From positions 284,501 to 348,500 of the forward strand of contig NZ_AQQU01000001.1 in assembly GCF_002210105.1 (NCBI RefSeq): a stretch of 64,000 nucleotides of DNA. The letters are read 5' to 3'. Below, piece after piece: positions 25,218 through 34,810 of this stretch (the stretch's first letter is position 1; the number at the start of each line of letters is the position of its first letter). The notes under the pieces are model-generated. The model was given only the letters and a program-made list of their open reading frames with translations, ran no database searches and was not told the DNA's origin. The position numbers and the translations under genes were made by a program. The DNA is from Oceanicola sp. 22II-s10i (lineage in GTDB: Bacteria > Pseudomonadota > Alphaproteobacteria > Rhodobacterales > Rhodobacteraceae).

Positions 25218-27473
25218 ATGAGCACCCTGCCCACCAAGGAAGAGATCCTCCAGTGGATCGCCGACAACCCGACCCTGACCGCCAAGCGCGACATCGCCAA
25301 GGCGTTCGGGATCAAGGGCGCGGCCCGCATCGACCTCAAGCGCACGCTGAAGGAGCTGGAGGCCGAGGGGCATCTGGAGAAGCGGAAGAAGACCTACCGC
25401 GACCCCGAAAGCCTGCCGCCCGTTTCGGTCCTGCTGGTCAACGGCCCGAACGATGACGGCGACCTGACCGCCCGCCCGCTGGAATGGCAGGGCGAAGGGG
25501 TGGAGCCGAAGGTGCTGCTGCTGCCCCGCGCCTCGGATCCGGCGCTTGGCGAGGGCGACCGCATCCTCGCCCGCCTGACCCGCATTCCCGGCGGCGATCA
25601 CCATTACGAAGCGCGGCTGATCCGGCGCATCGGCACCTCGCCCCGCAAGATCCTCGGCATCTTCCGCAAGGGGGCCGAGGGCGGGCGGATCATGCCGATC
25701 GACAAGGGCGCGGACCTCGAATGGATGGTGCCGCCCGGCGCGCTGCACGGCGCGAAGGACGGCGAACTGGTCGAGGCGGAACAGTCCGGCCCCAAGGCCC
25801 GGATGGGCCTGCCGCGCGCCCGTATCGTCGCCCGGCTGGGCGATCCGACCGAACCGCGCTCGGTCTCGCTGATCGCGATCCACCAGCACGGGATTCCCGA
25901 CGATTTCCCCGACGCGGTTCTGGCCGAGGCCGACAGCATCAAGCCCGCCGGGCTGAAGGGCCGCGAGGACCTGCGCGACCTGCCGCTGCTGACCATCGAC
26001 CCCTCGGACGCGCGCGACCGCGACGACGCGGTGCTGGCGCAGCCCGACGACGATCCCAAGAACCCCGGCGGCCACATCCTGTGGGTCGCCATCGCCGACG
26101 TCGCCCATTACGTGACCCCCGGTTCCGCGCTGGACCGCGAGGCGCGCAAGCGTGGCAACTCCACGTATTTCCCCGACCGCGTCGTGCCGATGCTGCCCGA
26201 CCGGCTGTCCGGCGATCTGTGTTCGCTGCACGAGGACGTGCCGCGCGCCTGTGTCGCCGTCCGGATGAAGCTGGACGCGCAGGGCAAGAAGCTGTCGCAC
26301 GACTTCCACCGGGGACTGATGCGCTCCGTCGCGTCGCTGGCCTACGAAGACGTGCAGGACGCGCTCGACGGCAACCCGAACGACAAGACCGCGCCGCTGC
26401 TCGAGACGGTGCTGAAACCGCTCCACGACGCCTATCTCGCGCTGAACCACGCGCGTGAGCTGCGCCAGCCGCTGCACCTCGACCTGCCCGAGCGGCGGAT
26501 CGTGCTGTCGGAGGACGGCAAGGTCGTTTCGGTGAACTTCAAGGACCGCCTCGACGCGCACAAGCTGATCGAGGAATTCATGGTCCTCGCCAACGTCGCG
26601 GCCGCCGAAACGCTGATCGCGAAGAAGTCGCCGCTGCTGTTCAGGGTCCACGAGGAGCCCAAGACCGAAAAGATCGACGCCCTGCGCGAGACGGCTCAGG
26701 CGGCGGGCTTCAACCTCGCCAAGGGGCAGGTGCTGCACACCCGCCAGATCAACCGCCTGCTGGACGATGCGGCGGGGACGGAACATGCCGAGCTGATCAA
26801 CATGTCGACGCTGCGGTCGATGACACAGGCGTATTATTCCCCCGAGAACTTCGGCCACTTCGGCCTCGCCCTGCAGAACTACGCGCATTTCACCTCGCCG
26901 ATCCGGCGCTATTCCGACCTGATCGTGCACCGCGCGCTGGTTTCGGCCCATGGCTGGGGCAAGGACGGCCTGTCGCCGGACGAGGTCGAGAGGCTGGAAC
27001 AGACCGCGCAGCACATCTCCGAGACCGAGCGCCGGTCGATGGCCGCCGAGCGGGACACGACCGACCGCTACCTTGCCGCCTACCTGTCGGAACGCGTGGG
27101 CGACGAACTGACCGGCCGCATCTCTGGCATCGCCCGCTTCGGCGCTTTCGTCCGGCTGGACGAGACCGGGGCGGACGGGCTGATCCCGATGCGCAACCTC
27201 GGCGGCGAGTATTTCCACTACGACCGCGAGGGCGAGACCCTGATGGGCGCCGACAGCGGCATCCTGATCGCCCCCGGCCAGCGCGTGACCGTCCGGCTGG
27301 CACAGGCCGCACCGGTGACGGGCGGGCTGGAGCTGGAGCTGCTGGCGCTCGACGGCAAGGCGACCCCGCGCGGTCCGCAGCGGGGCCGGTCGCGGCCACA
27401 GCGCCGCAAGCTTGAGGCGTCGAAGAAGAAGGGCGCCAAGATCAAGCGCAAGGTCACCCGCAACCGCCGCTAG
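25218..27473 (+). CDS. rnr: ribonuclease R
   Basis: 751-residue 3'-5' exoribonuclease that degrades structured RNA. N-terminal winged helix (LTAKRDIAKAFGIKGAARID), cold-shock regions, then the RNB catalytic domain beginning near residue 240 with TIDPSDARDRDDAVLA, which carries the metal-binding Asp cluster. The RNB end YAHFTSPIRRYSDLIVHRAL is near residue 555, an S1 domain (GRISGIARFGAFVRLDETGA) near 630, and a Lys/Arg tail at the C-terminus. The open frame starts at 25041, but homology begins at ATG 25218. Its stop overlaps the opposing DUF1801 stop. Confidence 0.96.
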   Translation: MSTLPTKEEILQWIADNPTLTAKRDIAKAFGIKGAARIDLKRTLKELEAEGHLEKRKKTYRDPESLPPVSVLLVNGPNDDGDLTARPLEWQGEGVEPKVLLLPRASDPALGEGDRILARLTRIPGGDHHYEARLIRRIGTSPRKILGIFRKGAEGGRIMPIDKGADLEWMVPPGALHGAKDGELVEAEQSGPKARMGLPRARIVARLGDPTEPRSVSLIAIHQHGIPDDFPDAVLAEADSIKPAGLKGREDLRDLPLLTIDPSDARDRDDAVLAQPDDDPKNPGGHILWVAIADVAHYVTPGSALDREARKRGNSTYFPDRVVPMLPDRLSGDLCSLHEDVPRACVAVRMKLDAQGKKLSHDFHRGLMRSVASLAYEDVQDALDGNPNDKTAPLLETVLKPLHDAYLALNHARELRQPLHLDLPERRIVLSEDGKVVSVNFKDRLDAHKLIEEFMVLANVAAAETLIAKKSPLLFRVHEEPKTEKIDALRETAQAAGFNLAKGQVLHTRQINRLLDDAAGTEHAELINMSTLRSMTQAYYSPENFGHFGLALQNYAHFTSPIRRYSDLIVHRALVSAHGWGKDGLSPDEVERLEQTAQHISETERRSMAAERDTTDRYLAAYLSERVGDELTGRISGIARFGAFVRLDETGADGLIPMRNLGGEYFHYDREGETLMGADSGILIAPGQRVTVRLAQAAPVTGGLELELLALDGKATPRGPQRGRSRPQRRKLEASKKKGAKIKRKVTRNRR

Positions 27474-27874
27474 CGGCGCAGGTGATAAGTCAGCGCGTGG
27501 CGGATCAGCTGTGCGTGACGCGGCGGGTCGATGTCGGCGGCGGTCTGGAAATGGACCCCGCGCGTGCCCTCGATCCGGTCCAGTCCAGGAAATGCCGCCG
27601 CGAAATCGGGGATGATCGACGTCCGGCAATGCGCGTAGAGCGCGAAGCCACCGGGCGTGACGCCGAGGCGCAGGGTGGATCCGGATTTCGTGTCCGGCGT
27701 CAGGTAGGCCAACTGGTTCCAGCGCAGCGCCTCGTCGAGTCGACCGACGCCGGGCGTTTCCGACGCGACGGAGAGAATCAGGCGGCGCAGGGTCATCAGC
27801 CCGGTCCGCGCGGGTTCGGGGGCGTTTTGGAAATATGCAGCAACGTCGGTGCGATCAAAGCTTTCGTCCAGCAT
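27470..27874 (-). CDS. DUF1801 domain protein
   Basis: 134 residues: VAAYFQNAPEPARTGLMTLR, ETPGVGRLDEALRWNQLAYL, RLGVTPGGFALYAHCRTSII. This is the DUF1801 (YdhG-like) fold, of unknown biochemical role. GAGGAGGAAGAC gives a very strong ribosome site before ATG 27874. Its stop codon is antiparallel to the rnr stop within one shared CTAG (27470-27473). Confidence 0.85.
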   Translation of the reverse strand: MLDESFDRTDVAAYFQNAPEPARTGLMTLRRLILSVASETPGVGRLDEALRWNQLAYLTPDTKSGSTLRLGVTPGGFALYAHCRTSIIPDFAAAFPGLDRIEGTRGVHFQTAADIDPPRHAQLIRHALTYHLRR

Positions 27875-28048
27875 GTCTTCCTCCTCATGCGCGGCAATAT
27901 GCCGGAACGCTGGTGACACCATTGCGTCAGTTGCATATCCGCCAGTCCGGATTCTCTCATGACCACGGACAGGGCGCGATGCTTTCGATTTGGAAACAAT
28001 CGGAGTATTGTTAGCGAAAAATAAACCGCACGAGCAGACGGTGGTGAC

Positions 28049-29482
28049 ATGAGGCAGGCACTTTTCACGGCAATTGCGATTCCATTTCTGGCGGGGACGG
28101 CCCTTGCCGGTCCCACGGACACCAGCCAGCGGCCCGAGGCGCGGCCGAAATCGCTGGAAATCGTCGCGCGCGCCGCGCAGGCGATCGACGCGGCGACCCG
28201 GCTGGACACCTCGCTGACCGCGCCCGCCCCGAAACCGGCGGTCCGGCGCGACACGATCACCGTCACGCGCAGCCTGCGGCCCCGGCTGCGGCCCGACGCA
28301 CGGGCGGTGGCCGTCGCCGTTCAATCCGCCAAGCCCGAGGTTCCGGCGATCCGCCAGACCGAGCCGAACGCAGGTTTCGACATATGGGTCCGCGGCTTCC
28401 GCGCCCGCGCGATGGCGCAGGGCATCAGCGCCGCGACGCTCGACGCCGCTTTCTCGCATGCCGGGTTCCTGCCCGAGGTCATCCGCCGCGACCGGAACCA
28501 GACCGAATTCACACTGTCCGTCGGCCAGTACCTGGGCCGCGCGGCGTCCGACAGCCGGGTCACCAACGGTCGCGCCAGCCTTTCGGCGCAGCGGTCGACC
28601 CTGCGTGCGGTCGAGGCGAAATACGGCGTGCCGGCGCAATACGTTACCGCCGTCTGGGGGATGGAGAGCAATTACGGCGCGAACCGGGGCGATACGCATC
28701 TGATCTCGGCCCTCGCGACGCTGGCCTATGAAGGTCGGCGCGGCGCGTTCTTCGAGGAACAGCTGATCGCGGCGCTCAAGATCCTGCAGCACGGCGACAC
28801 GACCGAGGACAAGATGATGGCGAGCTGGGCCGGGGCCATGGGGCACACCCAGTTCATCCCGACCTCCTACCTTGCCTACGCGGTTGACCACACCGGCGAC
28901 GGCAAGCGTGACATCTGGTCCGAGGATCCGGCCGACGCGCTGGCCTCCACCGCCGCCTACCTTGCGAATGCCGGCTGGATCGCAGGGCAGCCCTGGGGTG
29001 TCGAGGTGGCGCTGCCGCCGAATTTCGACTTTGCCAAGGCCGGGGACAAGCGAATGCCGTCCGAATGGGCCAAGCTCGGCGTAAAGGACGTGATCGGCCG
29101 TGCCGTGCCGGATTACGGCAGCGCGCGGCTGCTGCTGCCCGCCGGTGCGGACGGCGTGGCCTTCCTCGTTTTCAAGAACTTCGACGTGATCAAGCGCTAC
29201 AACAACTCCGATGCCTATGCGCTCGGGGTCGGGCATCTGGGCGACCGGATCGCGGGCGGCGGCGCCTTTGCCGGGACCTGGCCCGAGGGCGAACGCTCGC
29301 TGAAACGTGCCGAGCGGGAAGAGTTGCAGACGCTGCTGACGCGGCGCGGCTATTCCACCGGCGGCGTGGACGGCTGGATCGGCGGCAACACCATCGCCGC
29401 GATCCGTGCCTACCAGATGGCGTCGGGGCTGGATGCGGACGGCTATCCGTCGGTGCACCTGCTCAAACGCCTGAGGAACTGA
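28049..29482 (+). CDS. lytic murein transglycosylase (MltB family) with peptidoglycan-binding domain
   Basis: 477 residues. Signal peptide MRQALFTAIAIPFLAGTALA (1-20). A low-complexity linker reaches about 100, then the SLT-2/MltB catalytic domain: FDIWVRGFRARAMAQGIS, catalytic Glu206 in WGMESNYG, and the GAMGHTQFIPTSYL block. The C-terminal peptidoglycan-binding domain is at about 415-477 (LLTRRGYSTGGVDGWIGGNT). It cleaves glycan strands in the periplasm giving 1,6-anhydroMurNAc ends. No lipobox is seen, so it is a soluble rather than lipoprotein form. Confidence 0.95.
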   Translation: MRQALFTAIAIPFLAGTALAGPTDTSQRPEARPKSLEIVARAAQAIDAATRLDTSLTAPAPKPAVRRDTITVTRSLRPRLRPDARAVAVAVQSAKPEVPAIRQTEPNAGFDIWVRGFRARAMAQGISAATLDAAFSHAGFLPEVIRRDRNQTEFTLSVGQYLGRAASDSRVTNGRASLSAQRSTLRAVEAKYGVPAQYVTAVWGMESNYGANRGDTHLISALATLAYEGRRGAFFEEQLIAALKILQHGDTTEDKMMASWAGAMGHTQFIPTSYLAYAVDHTGDGKRDIWSEDPADALASTAAYLANAGWIAGQPWGVEVALPPNFDFAKAGDKRMPSEWAKLGVKDVIGRAVPDYGSARLLLPAGADGVAFLVFKNFDVIKRYNNSDAYALGVGHLGDRIAGGGAFAGTWPEGERSLKRAEREELQTLLTRRGYSTGGVDGWIGGNTIAAIRAYQMASGLDADGYPSVHLLKRLRN

Positions 29483-29799
29483 ACCGGCAGTCCGATACGG
29501 ACCGAAGCCGGGTGGCAGACGCGCGGGCCGGACCGCGGGGACAGTGATGAACGGTATGCGGGGCGGTTGACTGACCGCCCCCTCGCCATTTCGGGGCGGG
29601 AAACGCGCGGCAGAGACGTTTCGCCCGGATACCTCGCAGACCGGAGAGAGCCACTCAGCCGCAAATCCGACACTTGGTTTTCGCCGGCGGCCGCAGCGGA
29701 TACTGGATGGGACCTTGTGGCAGCGCCAGAAATGGACGCCACGCCAGGTCGTTCACCCGACGTCGGTCCCGGCGCACGCAGATGCGCCGCCCCTGCCTC
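29483..29799. other. mltB / FAD-oxidase convergent intergenic region
   Basis: 317 nt with no gene I can support. GGGGCGGT (29560-29567) and ACCGCCCC (29574-29581) form a hairpin downstream of mltB. GGCGCA (29771-29776) and TGCGCC (29783-29788) form one just after the FAD oxidase stop. Both are plausible transcript ends. Another imperfect hairpin lies around 29595-29626. An open frame from 29567 runs into the oxidase antisense strand and looks spurious. Confidence 0.55.
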
Positions 29800-31200
29800 T
29801 CAGGGGATCAGCTTGCCCGGATTCATGATCCCGTTCGGGTCGAGCGCCGCCTTGATCGCCCGCATCGCCTCCAGCGCGACGGGCGGTTTGCGGCGGGCCA
29901 TGGAGTTCAGCTTGAACGTCCCGATCCCGTGCTCAGCCGAGAAGCTGCCGCGCATGTCGGTCACGATCTCCTCGATCGCCTCGACCATGCGGTCATGCGC
30001 TGCCGGGTCGGTCGAGCCCGGCCAGACGGTGTAATGGATGTTGCCGTCGCCCAGATGCGCCACGATCGACCGGTCCGCACCGGGATCGACCTGCGCCAGC
30101 ACCGCGTCCGCACGGGTCAGGAACTCACCCACCCGGTCCAGTTCAACGGCGATGTCGTTGGTCACGCGCGGCTTGCGGGTGGCGGCGACCTCGGCCGCGG
30201 CCTCGCGCCGGGCCCACATCACCTTGCGCTGCGCCTCGGACCGGGCGACGACCGCGTCCAGCAGCAGGCCCTGCTCCATGTAGTCCGCGAGGATCTCCTC
30301 GAAACGCGCGACCAGCGGCACCTCGCCATCCGGCCCCGGTGTGCAATCGCGCGGCGCGGTCGCGCCAAGCTCCATCATCACTGTCACATCGTAACCCCGG
30401 TCAAAGGGCATGCCGTGTTCGGGGTGGATGTCGGCGTAGTTGCGGCAGTAGTCGCCCGGCATGAACTCGCAGGCCTCGACCGCACCGCCGGTATCCTCCT
30501 GCACCTGGTTCAGCAGGCGCAGTGCGGTCGGCAGGTCGGGCAGCGCCAGCATGGCCGTCGCATAGGCCCGTGGCTTGGGGTAGAGCTTGACCACCGCGGT
30601 GGTGATGATCCCCAGCGTCCCCTCGGCCCCCATCATCAGGTGCCGCAGGTCGTAGCCCGAGTTGTTCTTGTGCAGCCCGTTCATCAGGTCCAGCACCTCG
30701 CCCGAGGGCAGGACCGCCTCGATCCCCAGCACCAGATCACGGGCATTGCCGTAACGCAGCACGTTCGAGCCGCCCGCATTGGTCGACAGGAACCCGCCCA
30801 CCATGGCCGAGCCGCGCGCCCCGAAGGTCAGCGGAAAGACCAGCCCGTGCTGTTCGACCGTCTCGTGCAGTTTCGACAGGACCACACCTGCCTCGACCAC
30901 GGCGACCCGCGCCTCGGGGCGGATGTCGCGGACGCGGTTCAGCCGGTCGAGCGATATGACCAGCGCCCCTTCGGCCACCGTCGCCCCGGTCAGCCCGGTC
31001 CGCCCGCCTGCGGGGACAACCGGCGTCCGCGTCTCGTTCGCCAGCCGGATCAGCGCGGCGACCTCGGCGGTGTCGGCGGGGCGGACGACGGCCATCGGCT
31101 GCGCCGTGACCTTGCCCGAGAAATCGGTGGCCCAGGGCGCGCAGTCCGCGCCGGTCAGCACGTATTTGTCGCCCACGACGGCGGTCAGACGGTCGATCAT
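29800..31200 (-). CDS. FAD-linked oxidase (GlcD / D-2-hydroxyacid dehydrogenase type)
   Basis: 466 residues of the VAO/PCMH flavoprotein family. FAD-binding block: VVPAGGRTGLTGATVAEGAL, then FGARGSAMVGGFLSTNAGGS, with the LMMGAEGTLGIITTAVVKLY segment. The C-terminal substrate domain has HLGDGNIHYTVWPG and SAEHGIGTFKL, which supply metal/His ligands in D-2-hydroxyglutarate and D-lactate dehydrogenases. It oxidises a D-2-hydroxyacid to the 2-oxoacid; no glcE/glcF partner is adjacent, favouring the stand-alone type. Alone between terminators. Confidence 0.92.
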   Translation of the reverse strand: MIDRLTAVVGDKYVLTGADCAPWATDFSGKVTAQPMAVVRPADTAEVAALIRLANETRTPVVPAGGRTGLTGATVAEGALVISLDRLNRVRDIRPEARVAVVEAGVVLSKLHETVEQHGLVFPLTFGARGSAMVGGFLSTNAGGSNVLRYGNARDLVLGIEAVLPSGEVLDLMNGLHKNNSGYDLRHLMMGAEGTLGIITTAVVKLYPKPRAYATAMLALPDLPTALRLLNQVQEDTGGAVEACEFMPGDYCRNYADIHPEHGMPFDRGYDVTVMMELGATAPRDCTPGPDGEVPLVARFEEILADYMEQGLLLDAVVARSEAQRKVMWARREAAAEVAATRKPRVTNDIAVELDRVGEFLTRADAVLAQVDPGADRSIVAHLGDGNIHYTVWPGSTDPAAHDRMVEAIEEIVTDMRGSFSAEHGIGTFKLNSMARRKPPVALEAMRAIKAALDPNGIMNPGKLIP

Positions 31201-31263
31201 CGCAGGCTCCTCCCTTGCGTCCGCCCTTGATGGCCGGTCAGGCGCGCGGCGGCAAGTCCCCGG

Positions 31264-33084
31264 TCAGCAGCCGGGCCCCTCGGTCGGCAGATAACAGGTG
31301 GCGGGCCGGGTCTGGCTGACGAAGGTGTTTTCGCGGGGGTGGATGAAATAGAGCTGCAGCGGCGGCGAGGAGCGGACGCTGCCGTCCGCGAACTTCGCCT
31401 CGATCGACATGTCGTAATAGGAGGTCTGCCGCGACCAGAGCGCGAGGCCTTGCATCAGGCGGCTGATGTTGGGGTTACCGCGGAACGGCATGTTCACCCG
31501 GAACGGCTGGGGGGAAGGCGTCAGCTCCACTTCCTGGAACTGCGGCGCCTCGGTCGCGAAGGCCCCCGCCCCGCCGCATTCGGCCAGTTCGCGCGGCGTT
31601 TCGATGAACAGCAGCGGTATCGTCGCGCTGAATGTCTGCTGCGAGGACTGCATCTCGCCGGTCGCATCGCGCCATGTGTAGGTCAGGAACGCCTGCATCT
31701 GCGCGCTGAGCCCGTTCCAGCCATCGACGAAGCCCTGCAGTTCGCCGAAATTCACCCGCTGCGCGAGGTCGGCGCGGCACTGGTCGATCATCTCGGCGGA
31801 GGGGCAGGTGAAGCGTTCGTTCTCCAGCCGGGCGACATCGACACCGGCGGCGGCCAGCAGGTCGCGGACCATCACGTCGGTCCCCTGATCGAAGCCGCCT
31901 ATCGACAGCGCGTGCCACCGGGTGCCCGGTTCGTCGCCCCACTTCACATTGGGGTCGTAGAAGTTCGGATTGATGAAGCGGACATTCGCCTCGGCCGATT
32001 CCAACGCGCCCCAGCCGTGGTTGGTCAGGCTGAAGCTGGGGCGGAAGCCGACGCAGCCGGAATGCTCCTCGACGCTCAGCATGGGCTGGTTGTGCACGAC
32101 GCTCTGGTTGACGACCAGATCGACGCTGTCGACCCGTTCGCGCTGACCGTCGATGGTGGCGAGGTCCATGACCACGAAGGCGCGGGTTTCGTCCCAGTCG
32201 CTCTGCATGGATTCGTTCAGCATGTAGTGCAGTTGCCCGACATCGCCGGTGCCGGTCCATGCGGCCTGCATGTCCTCGTCCGCCGGAAAGATCATGATCG
32301 CCCCGTTCTGAGGCGCGCTGGCGTATTGGGTGGACTGTTCCTGCGTCACGCGCTGGTCGACATAGACCGCCATCTGGCTGTTCGACGCCGCCTCGCCACC
32401 CTGCGCGGGCAGCAGGCCGCCGATCAGCGGGTCGCCCGTTTCTGGCCGCTCCGACCGGATCAGCCGGCCCATGTCGTAGGCTACGTCATAGCTGAGCCCG
32501 CCGGGTTCGGTGATCCGTCCCGCGCCGTGCCGCAGCCCCTGCCGGAAGGCGCCCGCATAGACGAAACCGTCCCGCCCGCGCCAGATGCCCGCGCCGTCGG
32601 CGCGACCGTCGGTGAACTGCCCTTCGTAGAGGTTGCCACCCGCGTCGCGGTGTTCCCCCTCGCCCTGCAACAGCCCCGCCCGCCATGTGCCCGACAGCCT
32701 CGCGCCGCTGCGGTAGCTCAGGGTCCCCCGCCCGTCGAACCGGCCGGCCTTCAGCGTGCCCTCGTAGCGGTGATGCACCGCGCGGGGATCGTAGGCGGCC
32801 AGCCCGGCGATCCGCCAGACGGCGACGCCGGGGCCTTCAGCCAGCCCGTCGTCCGTGACGCCCGGCCAGTTGCCCTGCGCCGGTTCCCACTGGAAATCGA
32901 GGCCCAGTTCCGGTTCCGGATCGGCCATGCGAACCATGCGGCGGACGACCTCGCGCGTCTGCGGGTCATAGAGGACGTGCAGCCGTTCCCGGATCTCGCC
33001 CGACCCTTCGGCCAGCGCCGGGGCCACCGCGCCAAAGGTCAGCGTGGAGGCGAGCAGGAGCGAGAGCAGGCGGGATCGGGGCAT
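31264..33084 (-). CDS. secreted MORN-repeat protein (operon with WD40-caspase and MEMO-CapA)
   Basis: 606 residues, exported. Signal peptide MPRSRLLSLLLASTLTFGAV ending ALA-E at 25. Four MORN-type repeats with a 23-residue period lie at 107-122, 130-145, 153-168 and 176-191 (for example YEGTLKAGRFDGRGTL, YEGQFTDGRADGAGIW). The remaining 400 residues are not recognised but contain several Cys and a strand-rich pattern, ending RPATCYLPTEGPGC. ATG 33084 is chosen because GAGG precedes it; the open frame reaches 33096. It is the third gene of the operon, 58 nt after the MEMO-CapA stop. Function unknown; MORN repeats usually mediate membrane or protein contacts. Confidence 0.82.
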   Translation of the reverse strand: MPRSRLLSLLLASTLTFGAVAPALAEGSGEIRERLHVLYDPQTREVVRRMVRMADPEPELGLDFQWEPAQGNWPGVTDDGLAEGPGVAVWRIAGLAAYDPRAVHHRYEGTLKAGRFDGRGTLSYRSGARLSGTWRAGLLQGEGEHRDAGGNLYEGQFTDGRADGAGIWRGRDGFVYAGAFRQGLRHGAGRITEPGGLSYDVAYDMGRLIRSERPETGDPLIGGLLPAQGGEAASNSQMAVYVDQRVTQEQSTQYASAPQNGAIMIFPADEDMQAAWTGTGDVGQLHYMLNESMQSDWDETRAFVVMDLATIDGQRERVDSVDLVVNQSVVHNQPMLSVEEHSGCVGFRPSFSLTNHGWGALESAEANVRFINPNFYDPNVKWGDEPGTRWHALSIGGFDQGTDVMVRDLLAAAGVDVARLENERFTCPSAEMIDQCRADLAQRVNFGELQGFVDGWNGLSAQMQAFLTYTWRDATGEMQSSQQTFSATIPLLFIETPRELAECGGAGAFATEAPQFQEVELTPSPQPFRVNMPFRGNPNISRLMQGLALWSRQTSYYDMSIEAKFADGSVRSSPPLQLYFIHPRENTFVSQTRPATCYLPTEGPGC

Positions 33085-33142
33085 GGCGGACCTCATTTAC
33101 GTCGACGTCAGACTAGTCGGCGGATTGTCGCCGCCGCAAGCC

Positions 33143-34810
33143 TCATCGCGGCAGGCGCGCCAGCGGGTAGAGGTCCGGCAGCGGCATCTGCCGCAGAAAG
33201 ACCGTGCCCTGCGGAAAGCTCCGAACCTCGACCAGCGCGCCGTTGCTTTCGGGCGGCAACTGGTCGAACAGCAGGTTGCCCAGCGAATGAAAGATCACCG
33301 TGTCGCCGCCGTTTACCGTGGCCGCGCCAGCGCTGGCCCGGTGCGGATGCGCGCCGACGATCGCCACCACGCCCCGCCGCGACAGGGCCAGCGCGAGCGC
33401 CTCTTCGCGCGGGCCGGGTGTGGTGACGAATTCCTCGCCCCAGTGGATGAAGGCCACCACCGGCACCGTCGGATCGTCCGAGATCGCCCGGTCGAGCATC
33501 GCGTCGTCCAGCCGGTCACGGGGGGCGGGCAGCGATCCGTCCAGATCGGTCAGCGCGACGATCCTGAGGCCGGGCAGATCCAGCGCCTCGCCCGGCCCCG
33601 CATGGGGTATCCCCGCCGCATCGAGCGCGCGGCGCGTTTCGGCCCGGCCCGAGGCGCCGATGTCGCTGGCGTGGTTGTTGGCCAGCCCGAAGGCGGCGAC
33701 GTTCATCCGCCGCGCCATGTCGACCGCCAGATCGGCGGGCATCCCGAGCGTGAGGTGTTCGAGGTTGCCCGGCATCTCGGGCAGCAGCACGCCTTCGAGG
33801 TTCGCGATAAGCGGCAGGCCACGGGTGGCCCCCAGCACCGCTTGCGCGACCCGGTCCGCGGCCAGGTCGTCGCTCAGGTAACGCACCAGCGACCGCCCAA
33901 CGAAGACGTCACCGCCCAGCATGTGCACCGGGGCCGCGCCGGGGGCGGGACCGGGATCGGACCCCGGCGGCTGGTAGAGCGCGACGACATAGCTGGTCGT
34001 CTCGGCGATGAAGCGGTCCGTTTTTTCCTGCAGGTTGCGGTTGGCGATCACCACCGGCTCCGCCCCGCGCGCGGCCATCAGGCGGGTCATCAGGTAGAGC
34101 GCGCCGGGGCTGTCGATATGACCCGGCTGGGTCAGCGCTGCGATCCGGTCGGGATCGCCCTCGGCCATCAGGTTCAGCACCTGCTGATCCCGCAGCCGCG
34201 CGGCATGGTGCGGCAGGTAATGCGAGAAGTCGGTGGCCTGCACCAGCAGCGTGTCGCGCCCGATCAGCGGCGACAGGACCGGCAGCATCCGGTCCCAGTC
34301 GTCGCGCCCGCTGCCGATGGCAATGGCCAGCGGCAGGACCGGGACGTCCGGGAAGAGCCGCGCGATGAAGGGCAGCAGGGCGCGCAGCCCGTGTTCGGTC
34401 TGGAACAGGCAGCTGTCCTCGACCGCGACCTCGCCCGATCCGGTCAGACGCGCCGCGCCCTCGGGGTCGCCGAGGACCGGGCCAAGCAGGGTGTCGAACC
34501 CGCGCGGTGTGGTGCCGAACCGGCCACGCAGCTTGCGGAAATGGTCGGGGAACATGACCACGATCCGGTCCGGGCGCCTGCCCGCCGCCCGCTTCAACCC
34601 GAGCGCGATGAGGTCCGGCGCCTCCAGATGATGCGGGACGGTCACGCCGTGGACCGGGTCGGGAGCGGGCCGCTCGTCCGACGTGGACTCCAGCGCGCCT
34701 TCGAACAGCGCATGATCGCCGTAGAACACCGGGAACGGCGCATCGCCTTCGGGACAGGCCGCGACGGCGGCCGCAGCACCGGCCAGCCACAGCACCAGCG
34801 CGCGGATCAC
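33143..34810 (-). CDS. MEMO-CapA fusion, probable lipoprotein
   Basis: 555 residues. The first 19 residues form a signal with a lipobox-like V-A-A-C (Cys19). Residues about 50-280 match the MEMO (AmmeMemoRadiSam B) fold: VPHH at 58-61, TEHGL at 138-142, and TDFSHY at 193-198. From about 295 the CapA/PGA capsule phosphoesterase-like domain begins: GGDVF (299), ANLEG (336-340), ANNHASD (377), HWGEEF (456), and GAHPHR (487), with HSLGN at 509. Both halves carry their metal/active-site motifs. Its start overlaps the WD40-caspase stop by 4 nt (ATGA), so the two are coupled. Reaction of neither half can be stated. Confidence 0.85.
   Translation of the reverse strand: MIRALVLWLAGAAAAVAACPEGDAPFPVFYGDHALFEGALESTSDERPAPDPVHGVTVPHHLEAPDLIALGLKRAAGRRPDRIVVMFPDHFRKLRGRFGTTPRGFDTLLGPVLGDPEGAARLTGSGEVAVEDSCLFQTEHGLRALLPFIARLFPDVPVLPLAIAIGSGRDDWDRMLPVLSPLIGRDTLLVQATDFSHYLPHHAARLRDQQVLNLMAEGDPDRIAALTQPGHIDSPGALYLMTRLMAARGAEPVVIANRNLQEKTDRFIAETTSYVVALYQPPGSDPGPAPGAAPVHMLGGDVFVGRSLVRYLSDDLAADRVAQAVLGATRGLPLIANLEGVLLPEMPGNLEHLTLGMPADLAVDMARRMNVAAFGLANNHASDIGASGRAETRRALDAAGIPHAGPGEALDLPGLRIVALTDLDGSLPAPRDRLDDAMLDRAISDDPTVPVVAFIHWGEEFVTTPGPREEALALALSRRGVVAIVGAHPHRASAGAATVNGGDTVIFHSLGNLLFDQLPPESNGALVEVRSFPQGTVFLRQMPLPDLYPLARLPR

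Noticed and set aside
24081-27629. Long minus-strand open frame of 1182 codons over rnr
   Set aside because: Antisense to rnr and spans several unrelated genes; composition is that of a shadow frame.
29567-30034. Plus-strand open frame after mltB
   Set aside because: Runs into the antisense of the FAD oxidase and has no ribosome site or recognisable domain.
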